Shown here: one piece after another, positions 49,169 through 58,907 of the stretch
How positions within the stretch are numbered: position 1 is the stretch's first letter
How the letters are laid out: each line of letters starts with the position of its first letter
Assembly: GCF_003013715.1 (NCBI RefSeq)
Contig: NC_072813.1
Coordinates: 62,001 to 126,000, forward strand
Reading direction: 5' to 3'
DNA: 64,000 nucleotides
Source of the DNA: Candidozyma auris
Lineage: Eukaryota > Ascomycota > Pichiomycetes > Serinales > Metschnikowiaceae
The notes under the pieces: generated by a model
What the model was told of the DNA's origin: nothing
The model's input: the letters and a program-made list of their open reading frames with translations, nothing else
Databases searched by the model: none
Made by a program: the position numbers and the translations under genes

Positions 49169-50248
49169 ATGTCGAAATCTGTAAACGTCGCTATCATCGG
49201 TGCTGGTGTTGTGGGCTCTGCGTTCATCAACCAATTGGCGAACTTGAAAGCTCCCGTGGCCTTTAAAGTGGTGTACTTGGCCAGATCCTCCAAAGAGGCC
49301 GTGTTCTCCAAGGACTACTCAGCCGTCGATTTGAAAAATTACAAAACTGCACCAGCCCAGGCTGTTTTGCCATTGGATGAGTTGACTTCCTACTTGACAG
49401 CCGCAAAAAGACCTACCATCTTGGTTGACAACACGTCAAACTCCTCAATTGCCGACTTTTACCCTAAGTTCGTGGAAGCTGGGATCTCCATCGCTACTCC
49501 CAACAAAAAGGCCTTCTCCTCTGACTTGGCCACTTGGAATGACATTTTCAAGAAGTCGGCTGCCGCAAATGGAGGCTTGGTCTATCATGAGGCTACTGTG
49601 GGTGCTGGTTTACCAATTATTGGTCCATTGAGAGACTTGGTGCTCACTGGTGACAAGGTGGAGAAGATCGAGGGCATTCTTTCTGGATCTTTGTCCTATG
49701 TGTTCAACACTCTTTCTACCAGCGAGAAGTCTGACAAGAAGTTCTCTGATGTTGTAAAGGTGGCTAAGGATTTGGGTTACCTCGAGCCAGATCCAAGAGA
49801 TGACTTGAATGGTATGGACTTCGCCAGAAAGGTCACCATCTTGGCTCGTATTGCTGGATTTGAAGTGGAGTCTCCAAATTCTTTCGCCGTTGACTCTTTG
49901 GTTCCACAACCTTTGGAGTCCTTGGCCACTGGTGCTGAGTTCTTGGAGAAGTTGCCAGAATACGACAACGACTTTCAAAAGCGCAAGGATGATGCCTTGG
50001 CAGAGAACAAGGTTTTGAGGTACGTCGGCCAAGTTGACTTCAAAGCTAACAAAGTCTCTGTCGGTATTGCTAAGTACGACTTTGATCATCCATTCGCATC
50101 CTTAAAGGGCTCAGATAACGTGGTCTCCATTAAAACTGAAAGATACTCAAATCCTTTGATCATCCAGGGTGCTGGTGCCGGTGCTGAAGTCACTGCTCAC
50201 GGTGTTTTGGCCGACGCTATAAAGATCGCTGAAAGAATTGCAAACTAA
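49169..50248 (+). CDS. HOM6: Homoserine dehydrogenase
   Basis: The 359-residue protein has exactly the length of S. cerevisiae Hom6. It begins with the NAD(P)-binding loop 'VAIIGAGVVGSAF' (about 6-18) and has 'NTSNSSIADFYP', 'TPNKKAFSSDLATW', 'EATVGAGLPII', the catalytic-region 'GILSGSLSYVFNTL' and 'EPDPRDDLNGMDFARKVTILAR'. It reduces aspartate semialdehyde to homoserine for threonine and methionine synthesis. The start is the ATG at 49169. It is convergent with IML1, the same adjacent arrangement as HOM6 (YJR139C) and IML1 (YJR138W) in S. cerevisiae. Confidence 0.98.
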   Translation: MSKSVNVAIIGAGVVGSAFINQLANLKAPVAFKVVYLARSSKEAVFSKDYSAVDLKNYKTAPAQAVLPLDELTSYLTAAKRPTILVDNTSNSSIADFYPKFVEAGISIATPNKKAFSSDLATWNDIFKKSAAANGGLVYHEATVGAGLPIIGPLRDLVLTGDKVEKIEGILSGSLSYVFNTLSTSEKSDKKFSDVVKVAKDLGYLEPDPRDDLNGMDFARKVTILARIAGFEVESPNSFAVDSLVPQPLESLATGAEFLEKLPEYDNDFQKRKDDALAENKVLRYVGQVDFKANKVSVGIAKYDFDHPFASLKGSDNVVSIKTERYSNPLIIQGAGAGAEVTAHGVLADAIKIAERIAN

Positions 50249-50288
50249 CGGCTAAATTTCAAGTGTTCGTTATATCGTAATACATTCA

Positions 50289-53200
50289 CTATGCTATCAT
50301 GTAATCGTAATTTTCACGAGATCCTTTCATCGCCTCTCTGAAAAGACTGCGCAAGTATACTTCATCCTTGCACAGCTCTCGGAAGTCCATCATCACTTTC
50401 TGTGAGTCAAAAGCGTAATTCTTCAAAGTGCTACTTTGCTCAGGAATTGAAGTGATCAACGTATTCACCCTAAGGATATGAACATTATTCGGTGCCATGA
50501 AGAAGTCACCATTGTCACGCAACTCAACAATGTATGCCCCTGTTCTGTGGATGAACTGGGCGTACTTAAATGCTGGTAGCCCCCAACTGTACTGAATCTC
50601 AATATTATCTCTCAGGAAGAAGTTAGATCCTCTATTGTCAAGCAAAAATCCGGTCCTTTTGAGCAAGAACAAGTGGTAATAAAACTTGTTTTCTTTAAAT
50701 TCTGTAGTCTCATTAAACTCCGGGTCTAACATTGGGTTCACGACGAGTTTGAGATCGACAAAGGAATGAAATGGGTTTAACTTAGGAATCGTGCACAACT
50801 CTCTCCATGGGGTTTCCACTAATTTCAAACCATATCGCTCGCAAAGCCTAGACCAACTTACGATAGTCTCGTCAATGAATTTGTTCGTAGTATTCAACCA
50901 CTGGAGCCTAATATGATAACAGTGCTCCGGGTTATGCACTCTGTCGTAATGGACGTCCAAAAGTTCAGGACGGAAAGATTTCCTCAATGGATCACAGTCG
51001 TAGCGTACATGCTTGCTGATCATAAACTTTTTGAGCCTCTTAGCGTTTTGTGATTCAGCTAACGAAGAACTTTCGCTGTCATTCTTTGTGAGAGACGAAG
51101 ACACCATCTTCTTTGAAGTATTACTGTCAATTGCCGATACTGAAAGAGTATCTGAATTATCGCGAGTATGGCTCGGATTGTTCGATACCTGTACGGTTAG
51201 CTTAGGGCTGATTGTGCTTGTATTCACTGACTTATCAGATGAATTGGTGGTCTTCTTCCTAAACCATCCTCCTGAAGGCTGTTTGACGTTATTTGAGTGC
51301 CTCGTGTAACTTTCGGTAAACTCGTAGAAATAATGACCATCTAGGAATCCGTGGCGGTTATCAACATGCGTGAAGAGACCCTCATTCATCAAAGTCTGAC
51401 CATAAGAAGTTGCTTCATCTCGGTTGTCGATATCCTCAAAGTATTCTATCAACCAAGACACAAGTTCTTGACCCAAGAAGCACGAAGGATGGACCTTGAA
51501 GTGCCAAGTACGGTCCACCAAGTTGAGACCTCCTGGTGCCTGAAGTCTCTCCGCAAGAACCTGTAGCTTTATGTTTGTGTTGAACTTGGAATCCGATACC
51601 ATCAATGAGTTCTGCGGCTGGGTTCCACTTGACAAGAATACTTCTGCTTGTTCGTTAAGAAAGTCATAGAGGTTACCAGTGTAGAAACTTATTTCGGGCA
51701 AAATTTCCTCCTTCTTTTTTGTTGGCTTTTCGGCCAGTTGTGAGTATCTTCCACGCTCAATAAGCGAAATTAACTTTCGTAATCCCTCAACTCTGATCTC
51801 CTCATCTGAAAGGCTATCGTTATTTACATGATATGCGCTCTGCAGCATGTCTGCGGGCATAACGACAAATTTCATCTTGTGAAATTCTCTAGTCTCACTG
51901 ATTGTGTCATCATAGCCCGCCAATAGCTGATCAAATTGATTCCAGTTATACATGAACGGTTCGGTATCCTGAGAAGTAATCAACGAAGTCGTGTACTCAT
52001 CTGCGTAACGAGTTCGGATAAATGGTCTTTGTGCCTCGTCTCTTCTCTTTCTCCCAAAGGAACTGTGCTTCGCATGAGCCCTTGTTCTTCTGTATAATTG
52101 CACATTCAAGGTGCCATTGTAATCACAAAAAATTCGATGAATCTCGTCATTTAGTGATAAATATATTCTTGCACCTGTGCAATCACCTTGCGGCATGTAG
52201 TGTATCAAGGCTTCTGGGCTACCACTTGGTTTCCTCTCGAGTTCAGCGTTGCGAACCCTTTCTCCCTTGCAAATCTGAAAGCCAATTGCCAATCTGAGTC
52301 TTATCATTTCTCGCATGAGCTCCTTTGTGCTTTTCAACTCCAATTTATTGTCATAGCTCAATGAGACAACATAAATCTGAAATGTGTATTCAGTCTCGAG
52401 CTCCTTGGGTGAAGGAAAGAGTGATGTTGCAATAGGCAATGCAGCTGGAGCCTTGAGTGATCTCCACTTGACAAGCTTTCGTTTGATACGCGGAGGGAAG
52501 ACATCTGCCCATCTGCTGCACCGTATACTATCGGATGCCATCTCCCTGGAGGGATTGTCGATCTTCATCCAATATGGATTATTTCTCAGTCTTTCGTCTC
52601 GTTCCTTTTGTTGGGTAGAGGTCACATTCTTTCCCTTATTCTTGAGAATTTTAGACGCCTCCTTCGCTTTTCCACGTCTGTCAGTTTTCTTGGATTCTCG
52701 TGATTTGAGTATTGTTGGCCTCACAACAAAATCTCGTGAAGGCATTGATCCTGACTTAGAATGAGTGTCCTTTATTTGGCTCATAGACCGCATGTCTCTT
52801 GAGGCAAAGATGTTCTTCTTCTTAGGATCATCGTTAGAGCGGTTCAAGGTGTATAAGGATGAAAGCGCAGAAACATTCGCTGACAGATTCAGAACAGTTC
52901 CCTGCACAGCTGCCGTCGTGGTGCAAACATTTGAGCTAGATTGGTCTGGTTTTAACCTTGGCGTACTTAGAGATGCCAAAGATGCTTTTCCCATCAAAAC
53001 AAGGGTTGCAGTACTATGCTTTGGTGAGACCTTCTTTTCGATATGCTCCAGCTTCGAGGAGTTGCCCTGAGAAAACTCAATGGGTCTGAATAAATCCTCG
53101 TCATACCTATCCATTGCTTCAACAATGGGGACCTTTTTGCTTAACTGCAAGCGATCTATACGTACTTCGTTGACCTCATTTTCCATGACCCCCATCATTT

Positions 53201-54830
53201 GCAACTCGTATATTTTACACCTTGGTATCCATTGAGATGCCCATTCATCAGTATCAGTGTAGAAGGAAATATCACACCATTTAGGAACACAATGACCAAC
53301 GTGGCCGTCGTCGTCTCTATACCTCAAAAGAGGAACCGTATGAAGGGGCGGCTGACTGAGTGAGACGATATCCAAAGCGCAGTCAAGACTAAACATCTTC
53401 TTCGAGGTCTTCAACATGAGGTCGTAATCGACATCGTAGAGGCCAGTTCCCGGAGTGATAACTATGATATGATTGACAGTATGTCTGAGGTCTGTGTTTC
53501 TGAACCTGTCGCAAACAAGACTGATGGTGAGGTTGACTGCTTCTAAAAAGTTACCTTTCACAGAAGGGCAGGGCTCTCCAGATATTCTGTATTGCCCATC
53601 CACGAGATGCATTAGTACATCACGCTTAAAATTGGCAAACTCAAGTCTTAAACTCGCCATAATTTTGTCCCAGCTAAAAACACTGACTTGGTCAACAACG
53701 ACACGGTAGTAGTCTTGCGTTTTTGTCGGGCATTCGCCTGCTCCCAATGAAATCCATGGAATATGTGTTAGGTCAATGCTGGTGAAGAGCACAATTGTGA
53801 TGGCATGATGGGAGCTCGCGTTGAGCCAATTCTTGAAGATCTTGGGAAATAACGTATTGACAAGTTTATGAAACATGATTTCGCCATTCTCCTCAAAGTG
53901 CCACATCTCCCTCGACATCTGAACAAGAAATATGAGCTTTGCACTCTCTGACCGGAAGATTATATTTGTTTTCTCGCTCACATAACCACTGAATAGCTTT
54001 CTCCCATCTTTAAATGTCAGTCGAACTTGGCCAATTTTATTGCCCAAATAAAGCACTCGTTGATCAATGTAGCAACAAGTACCAACAAAGGAGGAAGCCA
54101 ATCCCCATTGAGAGTCTCTTGGAAAATTGACATCTTTTAAATATATTTCAACCGTATCTAGCTCAACTTCTGAGGTGTCTTTTACCCTTTGTACTAGGAC
54201 TTGCGATCTAGGTGGAATGTCTAGTAGCTTTTGTAGTGGATTCGATTGAAGGGATATTTGGAGGTTTGACTTATTCTTACTGCTTGACTCTCCAATGAAA
54301 TTATGTTTCGATACCGCAAAAATAAACCGCTTTTGATCCTCCTTTTGTAGATTTCCGTCCTTAGTCACTGGCTCAAGGCTATATATGCCGCCTTGTTTGA
54401 TCCCAGGAACTGCCGAGCCGTCAATGACCACATCTTCTGTATATGAACGGGGTTCGTGAAACCATACGGTAAGTTGCATGGGCTCGTCCGAGGTGGAGTC
54501 TTCCTTCAGAGGGGTCACACTGTTTCTGCCCGAGTGAATATGCTTCGATGCTGAGCTTTTGATATTATGGGCAACTGGATCGGTAAAGCTACGAAATATA
54601 TGAGTAGAACGTAGCCCTCCAGATGTTGTTACTTTATTTTTCCCCACGGTAAGAGTGCTCCCTGGGGTGTTCAAAGACATATTGCCAATCGTGAGAGTTG
54701 AAGCTTTTCCCTGTAGTCTACCCATTGGCGTGCGTGTCTCGGGAGATGATCGTAGATATGTTGTTAGATTATCATTTTCGCCCAAAGGCGACGTAGCCTG
54801 CCTGCTGTTTGACCATCGGGCGTGCTGCAT
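50289..54830 (-). CDS. IML1: SEACIT/GATOR1 subunit Iml1 (DEPDC5)
   Basis: The 1513-residue protein matches Iml1, the GTPase-activating subunit of SEACIT (GATOR1) that inhibits TORC1 on the vacuole under amino-acid starvation. It shows the N-terminal domain, the 'IIFRSESAKLIFLVQMSREMW' block, 'TPGTGLYDVDYDLML', the DEP domain ('HPSCFLGQELVSWLIEYF' to 'NRHGFLDGHYFYEF', about residues 1103-1177) and the C-terminal 'VHYDRVHNPEHCYHIRLQWL' region. The start is the first ATG at 54828-54830; the frame extends 21 codons upstream without an ATG. The convergent HOM6 partner repeats S. cerevisiae gene order. Confidence 0.95.
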   Translation of the reverse strand: MQHARWSNSRQATSPLGENDNLTTYLRSSPETRTPMGRLQGKASTLTIGNMSLNTPGSTLTVGKNKVTTSGGLRSTHIFRSFTDPVAHNIKSSASKHIHSGRNSVTPLKEDSTSDEPMQLTVWFHEPRSYTEDVVIDGSAVPGIKQGGIYSLEPVTKDGNLQKEDQKRFIFAVSKHNFIGESSSKNKSNLQISLQSNPLQKLLDIPPRSQVLVQRVKDTSEVELDTVEIYLKDVNFPRDSQWGLASSFVGTCCYIDQRVLYLGNKIGQVRLTFKDGRKLFSGYVSEKTNIIFRSESAKLIFLVQMSREMWHFEENGEIMFHKLVNTLFPKIFKNWLNASSHHAITIVLFTSIDLTHIPWISLGAGECPTKTQDYYRVVVDQVSVFSWDKIMASLRLEFANFKRDVLMHLVDGQYRISGEPCPSVKGNFLEAVNLTISLVCDRFRNTDLRHTVNHIIVITPGTGLYDVDYDLMLKTSKKMFSLDCALDIVSLSQPPLHTVPLLRYRDDDGHVGHCVPKWCDISFYTDTDEWASQWIPRCKIYELQMMGVMENEVNEVRIDRLQLSKKVPIVEAMDRYDEDLFRPIEFSQGNSSKLEHIEKKVSPKHSTATLVLMGKASLASLSTPRLKPDQSSSNVCTTTAAVQGTVLNLSANVSALSSLYTLNRSNDDPKKKNIFASRDMRSMSQIKDTHSKSGSMPSRDFVVRPTILKSRESKKTDRRGKAKEASKILKNKGKNVTSTQQKERDERLRNNPYWMKIDNPSREMASDSIRCSRWADVFPPRIKRKLVKWRSLKAPAALPIATSLFPSPKELETEYTFQIYVVSLSYDNKLELKSTKELMREMIRLRLAIGFQICKGERVRNAELERKPSGSPEALIHYMPQGDCTGARIYLSLNDEIHRIFCDYNGTLNVQLYRRTRAHAKHSSFGRKRRDEAQRPFIRTRYADEYTTSLITSQDTEPFMYNWNQFDQLLAGYDDTISETREFHKMKFVVMPADMLQSAYHVNNDSLSDEEIRVEGLRKLISLIERGRYSQLAEKPTKKKEEILPEISFYTGNLYDFLNEQAEVFLSSGTQPQNSLMVSDSKFNTNIKLQVLAERLQAPGGLNLVDRTWHFKVHPSCFLGQELVSWLIEYFEDIDNRDEATSYGQTLMNEGLFTHVDNRHGFLDGHYFYEFTESYTRHSNNVKQPSGGWFRKKTTNSSDKSVNTSTISPKLTVQVSNNPSHTRDNSDTLSVSAIDSNTSKKMVSSSLTKNDSESSSLAESQNAKRLKKFMISKHVRYDCDPLRKSFRPELLDVHYDRVHNPEHCYHIRLQWLNTTNKFIDETIVSWSRLCERYGLKLVETPWRELCTIPKLNPFHSFVDLKLVVNPMLDPEFNETTEFKENKFYYHLFLLKRTGFLLDNRGSNFFLRDNIEIQYSWGLPAFKYAQFIHRTGAYIVELRDNGDFFMAPNNVHILRVNTLITSIPEQSSTLKNYAFDSQKVMMDFRELCKDEVYLRSLFREAMKGSRENYDYMIA

Positions 54831-55044
54831 GAGGAGGAGGGATCTAAGAGGTCTTACCTGATCTTGATATACTGTAGGGGCACGGGTGCACACAAAGATT
54901 ATGCAAGTAGGTCAACCAACTTCCACATTGGAAATTAGGACCATTTGATTAAGTATTGTAACTATCTATTAATATGCGGTTTACGAGCTAAACTCAGCGT
55001 TTGTGGGCAAAAAGTAGGCCGGCTTCCCCATATCATCGTCAATC

Positions 55045-55779
55045 TCACATGACGTACTCTTTCACTACAAACTCCTCGAGGAACCAGGCGTGGAACAGAG
55101 CATCATTTGCAAGTTCTGGGTGGAACGAGGTACCCAAATGCTTACCCTGGCGAACGGCAACGACCAAGCCGTTTTCAAGTTCGTGCAAAACCTTCACTGG
55201 TGCTTCATTGGCACATTTGGCGTCCACAACTACAGCGGCCTCTAAGTTCGCTTTGTGATCAAGCTCAGGCCCCACTTCTTTCCATTGGCCTTTGGTGGTC
55301 TCCACAGCAGTGACCACGGGAGCACGAATGAAAACGGTATTGAAGGACTTGAGCTGAGGAGCAAATGAACTAAAGTCACTGTTGCACGCAAATGAGTCGA
55401 GCTGTCTCCCAAAGGCGTTCCGGGCAACTTGCACTGCAAGCCCTCCCAACGCCTGTTGGTGAGGTTTGGCGTTGGTGATGGAGGAGGCCATGAAAATGAG
55501 CCCAGCACAGGTGCCCCACACTGGCTTCTCGGTGACAAACTGCCGAAGCGGCTCGAGCATCTGTGTACGTTCAGCAATCAACGACATGGCGGTGGACTCG
55601 CCTCCCGGAATCACCAAAGCGTGGCATTTGGAGAGTTCGTCGGTAGTTCTAACCGGGATGAAAGAGAAGTTGTACTTTTGAAGAATAGGTGACTCAGCAG
55701 CAGCGCGAGACAAGTGGGACAAGTGTTCCACAAAGGCACCCTGAAGTGCCAACACCCCTATAACAAATGAGGCGGTCAT
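55045..55779 (-). CDS. SNO1: Pyridoxal 5'-phosphate synthase glutaminase subunit
   Basis: The 244-residue protein is a class I glutaminase of the PdxT/Pdx2 family. Its catalytic triad is visible: Cys91 in 'WGTCAGLIF', His220 and Glu222 in 'SFHPEL', with the oxyanion 'PGGEST' at 58-63. It supplies ammonia to the SNZ protein for de novo vitamin B6 synthesis. S. cerevisiae Sno1 has 224 residues. The start is the ATG at 55777-55779. It is divergent from SNZ, the standard SNO-SNZ arrangement, sharing a 1.3 kb promoter region with a strong Gcn4 site. Confidence 0.95.
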   Translation of the reverse strand: MTASFVIGVLALQGAFVEHLSHLSRAAAESPILQKYNFSFIPVRTTDELSKCHALVIPGGESTAMSLIAERTQMLEPLRQFVTEKPVWGTCAGLIFMASSITNAKPHQQALGGLAVQVARNAFGRQLDSFACNSDFSSFAPQLKSFNTVFIRAPVVTAVETTKGQWKEVGPELDHKANLEAAVVVDAKCANEAPVKVLHELENGLVVAVRQGKHLGTSFHPELANDALFHAWFLEEFVVKEYVM

Positions 55780-56210
55780 GAAGTGAGGGAAGTGTGGATC
55801 GTTGCTTGGAGAATTTATGAGTCTTATCACTGGCGATGCGAAATCGGCTGCGAAAGAGCGCACTACAGCAGGACACATCTGAGGAGAAGCTAAGACCGAG
55901 ACTACTCGGCTCATGGAGACTTCGGTCCTTCGTTGACGACGAAGAGCTCCAATTATCGCCACTTCTTGAGAGTATTGAAAAATTTTGACTAGTGGTGGAC
56001 TGAGGTGTACGTGATTGAGAGCTTTGTTCTTAGTACCAGCTCCAAGACACAGCTTAAACAACAAAATGGTTTCTTCCCACTTCGCAATGGTCTACAAATA
56101 CCTTCAGAACGGGGGGAAGGGGCCGGGGTTTCTAGAAAATGCATCATTCTACACAGTGTGTTATTCGGAAGTGATGCTAGAGCAAGATTAGGTGTTCTAA
56201 AGAATTCAAG

Positions 56211-56217
56211 TGACTCA
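56211..56217. promoter_or_regulatory. Gcn4 site in the SNO-SNZ promoter
   Basis: TGACTCA in the context GTGACTCATTT matches the extended Gcn4 consensus. It is 432 bases from the SNO start. SNZ1 and SNO1 of S. cerevisiae are induced by amino-acid starvation through Gcn4. Confidence 0.6.
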
Positions 56218-57021
56218 TTTTCGAATCTGCACGATGGAGAGACTTGTGATACAAACAGCACACATCGAAGTCAGGCATTTGCCACCCATCACAAACCTGT
56301 AGGTCAGAGTCTCGAAAAAAAATTTGCGCAAGTGTTGGAGGTATTGTGAAGCCAACTAGTTTGACTGCTTCAATGAATGCTTCCAGTCATACGTTTCTGG
56401 CTTGATTCTCGTGCACTCAGGCTCTCCTGTAGGTGGAAAAGCACATACTAAGCGAAATGATTGGTCTCTGGTTTTGGTAAATTCTGTAGATTACTGTACA
56501 TACAATTTAAGTTTTGATGTGATCGTATTTTGTGATTCTGTGAAATTATCGTGAATTTCGGGATACCCCAGACGTAGACTCTTGACCGGCTATGTGCTCC
56601 CTTCACAGCCTGATTGATATGAATCATCAATAACTACCAAACCTTTGAAATCAGAGGAGGAGGACAATGTTCTATCGATGCTTTCAGAAAGTTTCCACAA
56701 AGAGGGGTCTCTTCATTCTGTCACCATGTCTCTGCCTCTATCAGGAAAGGAAGAGCGAGTCAGCACGGCCATTGAAAAAATGCGCTTATACGACCCTGCA
56801 ACCAAGAGCCTCGCCCCACAAACTGCCCAGACGACCGGGCAGAGTCTAAAAACAATACAAGCGGGACAGTACAAACAGAGGACGAGTGTTCCACCCCTTG
56901 GAACGAAGATGCCATTTTTAAACGACTTCGTTCCATCTTCACGATTGCCACCCACTGACTCTGTTGTTGCCCCCGTTTCGCTTATCGATGCTATATGCGC
57001 GTAGAGATCCCGCTAGCGCGG

Positions 57022-57027
57022 TGACTC
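57022..57027. promoter_or_regulatory. TGACTC core near the SNZ start
   Basis: A Gcn4-like TGACTC half-match lies about 90 bases upstream of the SNZ ATG, the usual position for a yeast activator site. It lacks the final A of the consensus. Confidence 0.4.
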
Positions 57028-57114
57028 TGACCAGGCAAAGGCAGGACGGAAAAAAACGTCACCTCAATTACCTGACATTTTCCAACTAGTACCTCACTAC
57101 TACACTTTTCAATC

Positions 57115-57993
57115 ATGTCTGATCCAGTTTTGAAGGGCGGTTTGGCCCAGATGCTCAAGGGCGGCGTCATTATGGACGTTGTCAATGCTGAACAAGCTAA
57201 AATCGCCGAAAGAGCTGGCGCTTGTGCGGTTATGGCGTTGGAGAGAATCCCTGCTGACATGAGAGACTCGGGCCAGGTGTGCCGTATGAGTGATCCCAAG
57301 ATGATCAAGTCAATCATCGAGTCGGTTTCGATCCCCGTGATGGCCAAGTGTCGTATTGGCCATTTCGTCGAGGCCCAGGTGCTCCAGGCCTTGGAGGTGG
57401 ACTACATTGACGAGTCCGAGGTGTTGACCCCAGCAGACTGGTCGCATCACATCCCCAAGAGCGAGTTCAAGGTTCCATTTGTGTGTGGAGCCAAGGACCT
57501 TGGGGAGGCCTTGAGGAGAGTCAATGAGGGTGCTGCCATGTTGAGAACCAAGGGAGAGGCTGGCACTGGTGACATTTCTGAGGCCGTCAAGCACATGCGT
57601 ATTGTCACCAGCCAGATCAAGCACGTTTTGTCGTTGGCTGGTAACCACGACGCTTTGCAGAAGTTGGCTGATGAGTACAGAGTGCCCAAGAAGCTCTTGG
57701 ACAATCTCATTGACGCCAACGGTAAGTTGCCTGTGGTGAACTTTGCTGCTGGTGGTGTGGCCACTCCCTCAGACGCTGCCTTGTGCATGCAATTGGGTTG
57801 CGACGGTGTTTTCGTTGGCTCTGGTATTTTCAAGTCGAAGAACCCAGAGAAGTTGGCCAAGGCCATTGTCGACGCTGTCACCCACTACAACGACCCGGCC
57901 AAGTTGTTGGAGGTGTCCACCGATTTGGGTGAGTTGATGTTCGGTAAGTCCATCGAGCAGATTCCCAACAAGGACAGATTGGCAGGCCGCTAA
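57115..57993 (+). CDS. SNZ1: Pyridoxal 5'-phosphate synthase synthase subunit
   Basis: The 292-residue protein is a PdxS/Pdx1 TIM barrel. It carries the two catalytic lysines, K78 in '[14 protein letters not shown]' and K146 in '[11 protein letters not shown]', the Asp in 'GGVIMDVVN', and '[19 protein letters not shown]' with the phosphate-binding 'GVFVGSGIF'. It condenses ribose 5-phosphate, glyceraldehyde 3-phosphate and ammonia into PLP. Codon bias is strong (TTG for Leu, AAG for Lys, no CTG seen), suggesting high expression. The start is the ATG at 57115. It is divergent from its glutaminase partner. Confidence 0.98.
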   Translation: MSDPVLKGGLAQMLKGGVIMDVVNAEQAKIAERAGACAVMALERIPADMRDSGQVCRMSDPKMIKSIIESVSIPVMAKCRIGHFVEAQVLQALEVDYIDESEVLTPADWSHHIPKSEFKVPFVCGAKDLGEALRRVNEGAAMLRTKGEAGTGDISEAVKHMRIVTSQIKHVLSLAGNHDALQKLADEYRVPKKLLDNLIDANGKLPVVNFAAGGVATPSDAALCMQLGCDGVFVGSGIFKSKNPEKLAKAIVDAVTHYNDPAKLLEVSTDLGELMFGKSIEQIPNKDRLAGR

Positions 57994-58070
57994 ATACGTC
58001 TCAGGGCCCTACTGTTGACCTCGTAGACACTACATATAAATAGCAAATGACAACATTTATTCTGGTGTAT

Positions 58071-58592
58071 TTATCTGAGGAACACTTTGGTCAAGATTGA
58101 GGAAACCCGCTCCTTGTTCTGATCCAAGGTGACCACCTCCTTGACAAACCGAGGCAAGTCCTTGGGCATTTTGTCCTGAATGCCCAAGTCGTCTGCACAC
58201 ACAATCAATGTGTCTGGTTTTAGGTTCTTGAGCATGTGGAAGTATCCTTCGATGTTGGAGCACCGGAGGAGCTTATAGTTATTGAGAAGCGTTTGCGACA
58301 AGCCGCTCTGAGAAGTGTCAATGTTCCCGGCAAGGTCGTCCACCGAGAGGTGGGGTGGCAAAATGAAGGTGACGTTCTGGGAATTCATGATGATTTCGTC
58401 TAGTGGCAAGTCTGAGCTGAGCACAGAATGCAGCAAGGTTAATGCAATTGACTTATTGGTGTATTTGGTAGCGCTGATGGTTTGGTCGTTTTCGTCTTTG
58501 GTGAGGTACTTGTAGATTTCGTAACCTGCTGCTGCCACGGAGGTGGCTACTACGGCCGAGATCCAGATGGCTGGGGATTTCTTTCTGCCCAT
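58071..58592 (-). CDS. PEX22: Peroxisomal membrane anchor Pex22
   Basis: The 173-residue protein has an N-terminal membrane segment (about 8-27) after a short basic start 'MGRKKS', then a cytosolic domain with 'KSIALTLLHSVLSS', 'NVTFILPPHL', 'KLLRCSNIEGYFHMLKNLKPDTLIV' and 'DLPRFVKEVVTLD'. This matches Pex22 (180 residues in S. cerevisiae), which anchors and activates the Pex4 ubiquitin-conjugating enzyme that recycles Pex5. The family is weakly conserved, so the match rests on layout and these blocks. The start is the ATG at 58590-58592. Confidence 0.75.
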   Translation of the reverse strand: MGRKKSPAIWISAVVATSVAAAGYEIYKYLTKDENDQTISATKYTNKSIALTLLHSVLSSDLPLDEIIMNSQNVTFILPPHLSVDDLAGNIDTSQSGLSQTLLNNYKLLRCSNIEGYFHMLKNLKPDTLIVCADDLGIQDKMPKDLPRFVKEVVTLDQNKERVSSILTKVFLR

Positions 58593-58907
58593 TTTGAGGA
58601 AGGAGAATGAAGTCTGATGCTTGATGGATCTCTGGCCTTAGATATACAAGAGTACTATATAGAGCGTGGAGAAGTTTTGTTGGTCCACAATACCGGGACA
58701 CCTCACCCTCGGAATGGCGCGGCGGGTGGACGGCTTGTGGCATGATTTGTGCGAGAGATGAAGGCCGGTTTTACCCTCGGTTGTGCCCTCGGATCTCAAC
58801 CGAAATTCCCCCTTCCCCAACATACACTATCCCCTCCTCTATCTTCACCTGCATTTGACCTATTTAGAGATAACAGTACTAGCACAGCTAGCCTATACGC
58901 ATTGCAT
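58593..58907. other. PEX22 promoter region
   Basis: This 315-base spacer lies between the PEX22 start and the LTE1 stop. No gene or clear site is visible. Confidence 0.35.

Larger units (their letters stand above)
55780..57114. other. Divergent SNO-SNZ promoter region
   Basis: This 1.3 kb region controls both vitamin B6 genes. It has a perfect Gcn4 site at 56211-56217, and TGACTC cores at 56956-56961 and 57022-57027. A plus-strand ORF (56678 or 56726 to 57004, 108 or 92 codons) lies within it but has no homology that I recognise and is not called as a gene. Confidence 0.45.
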
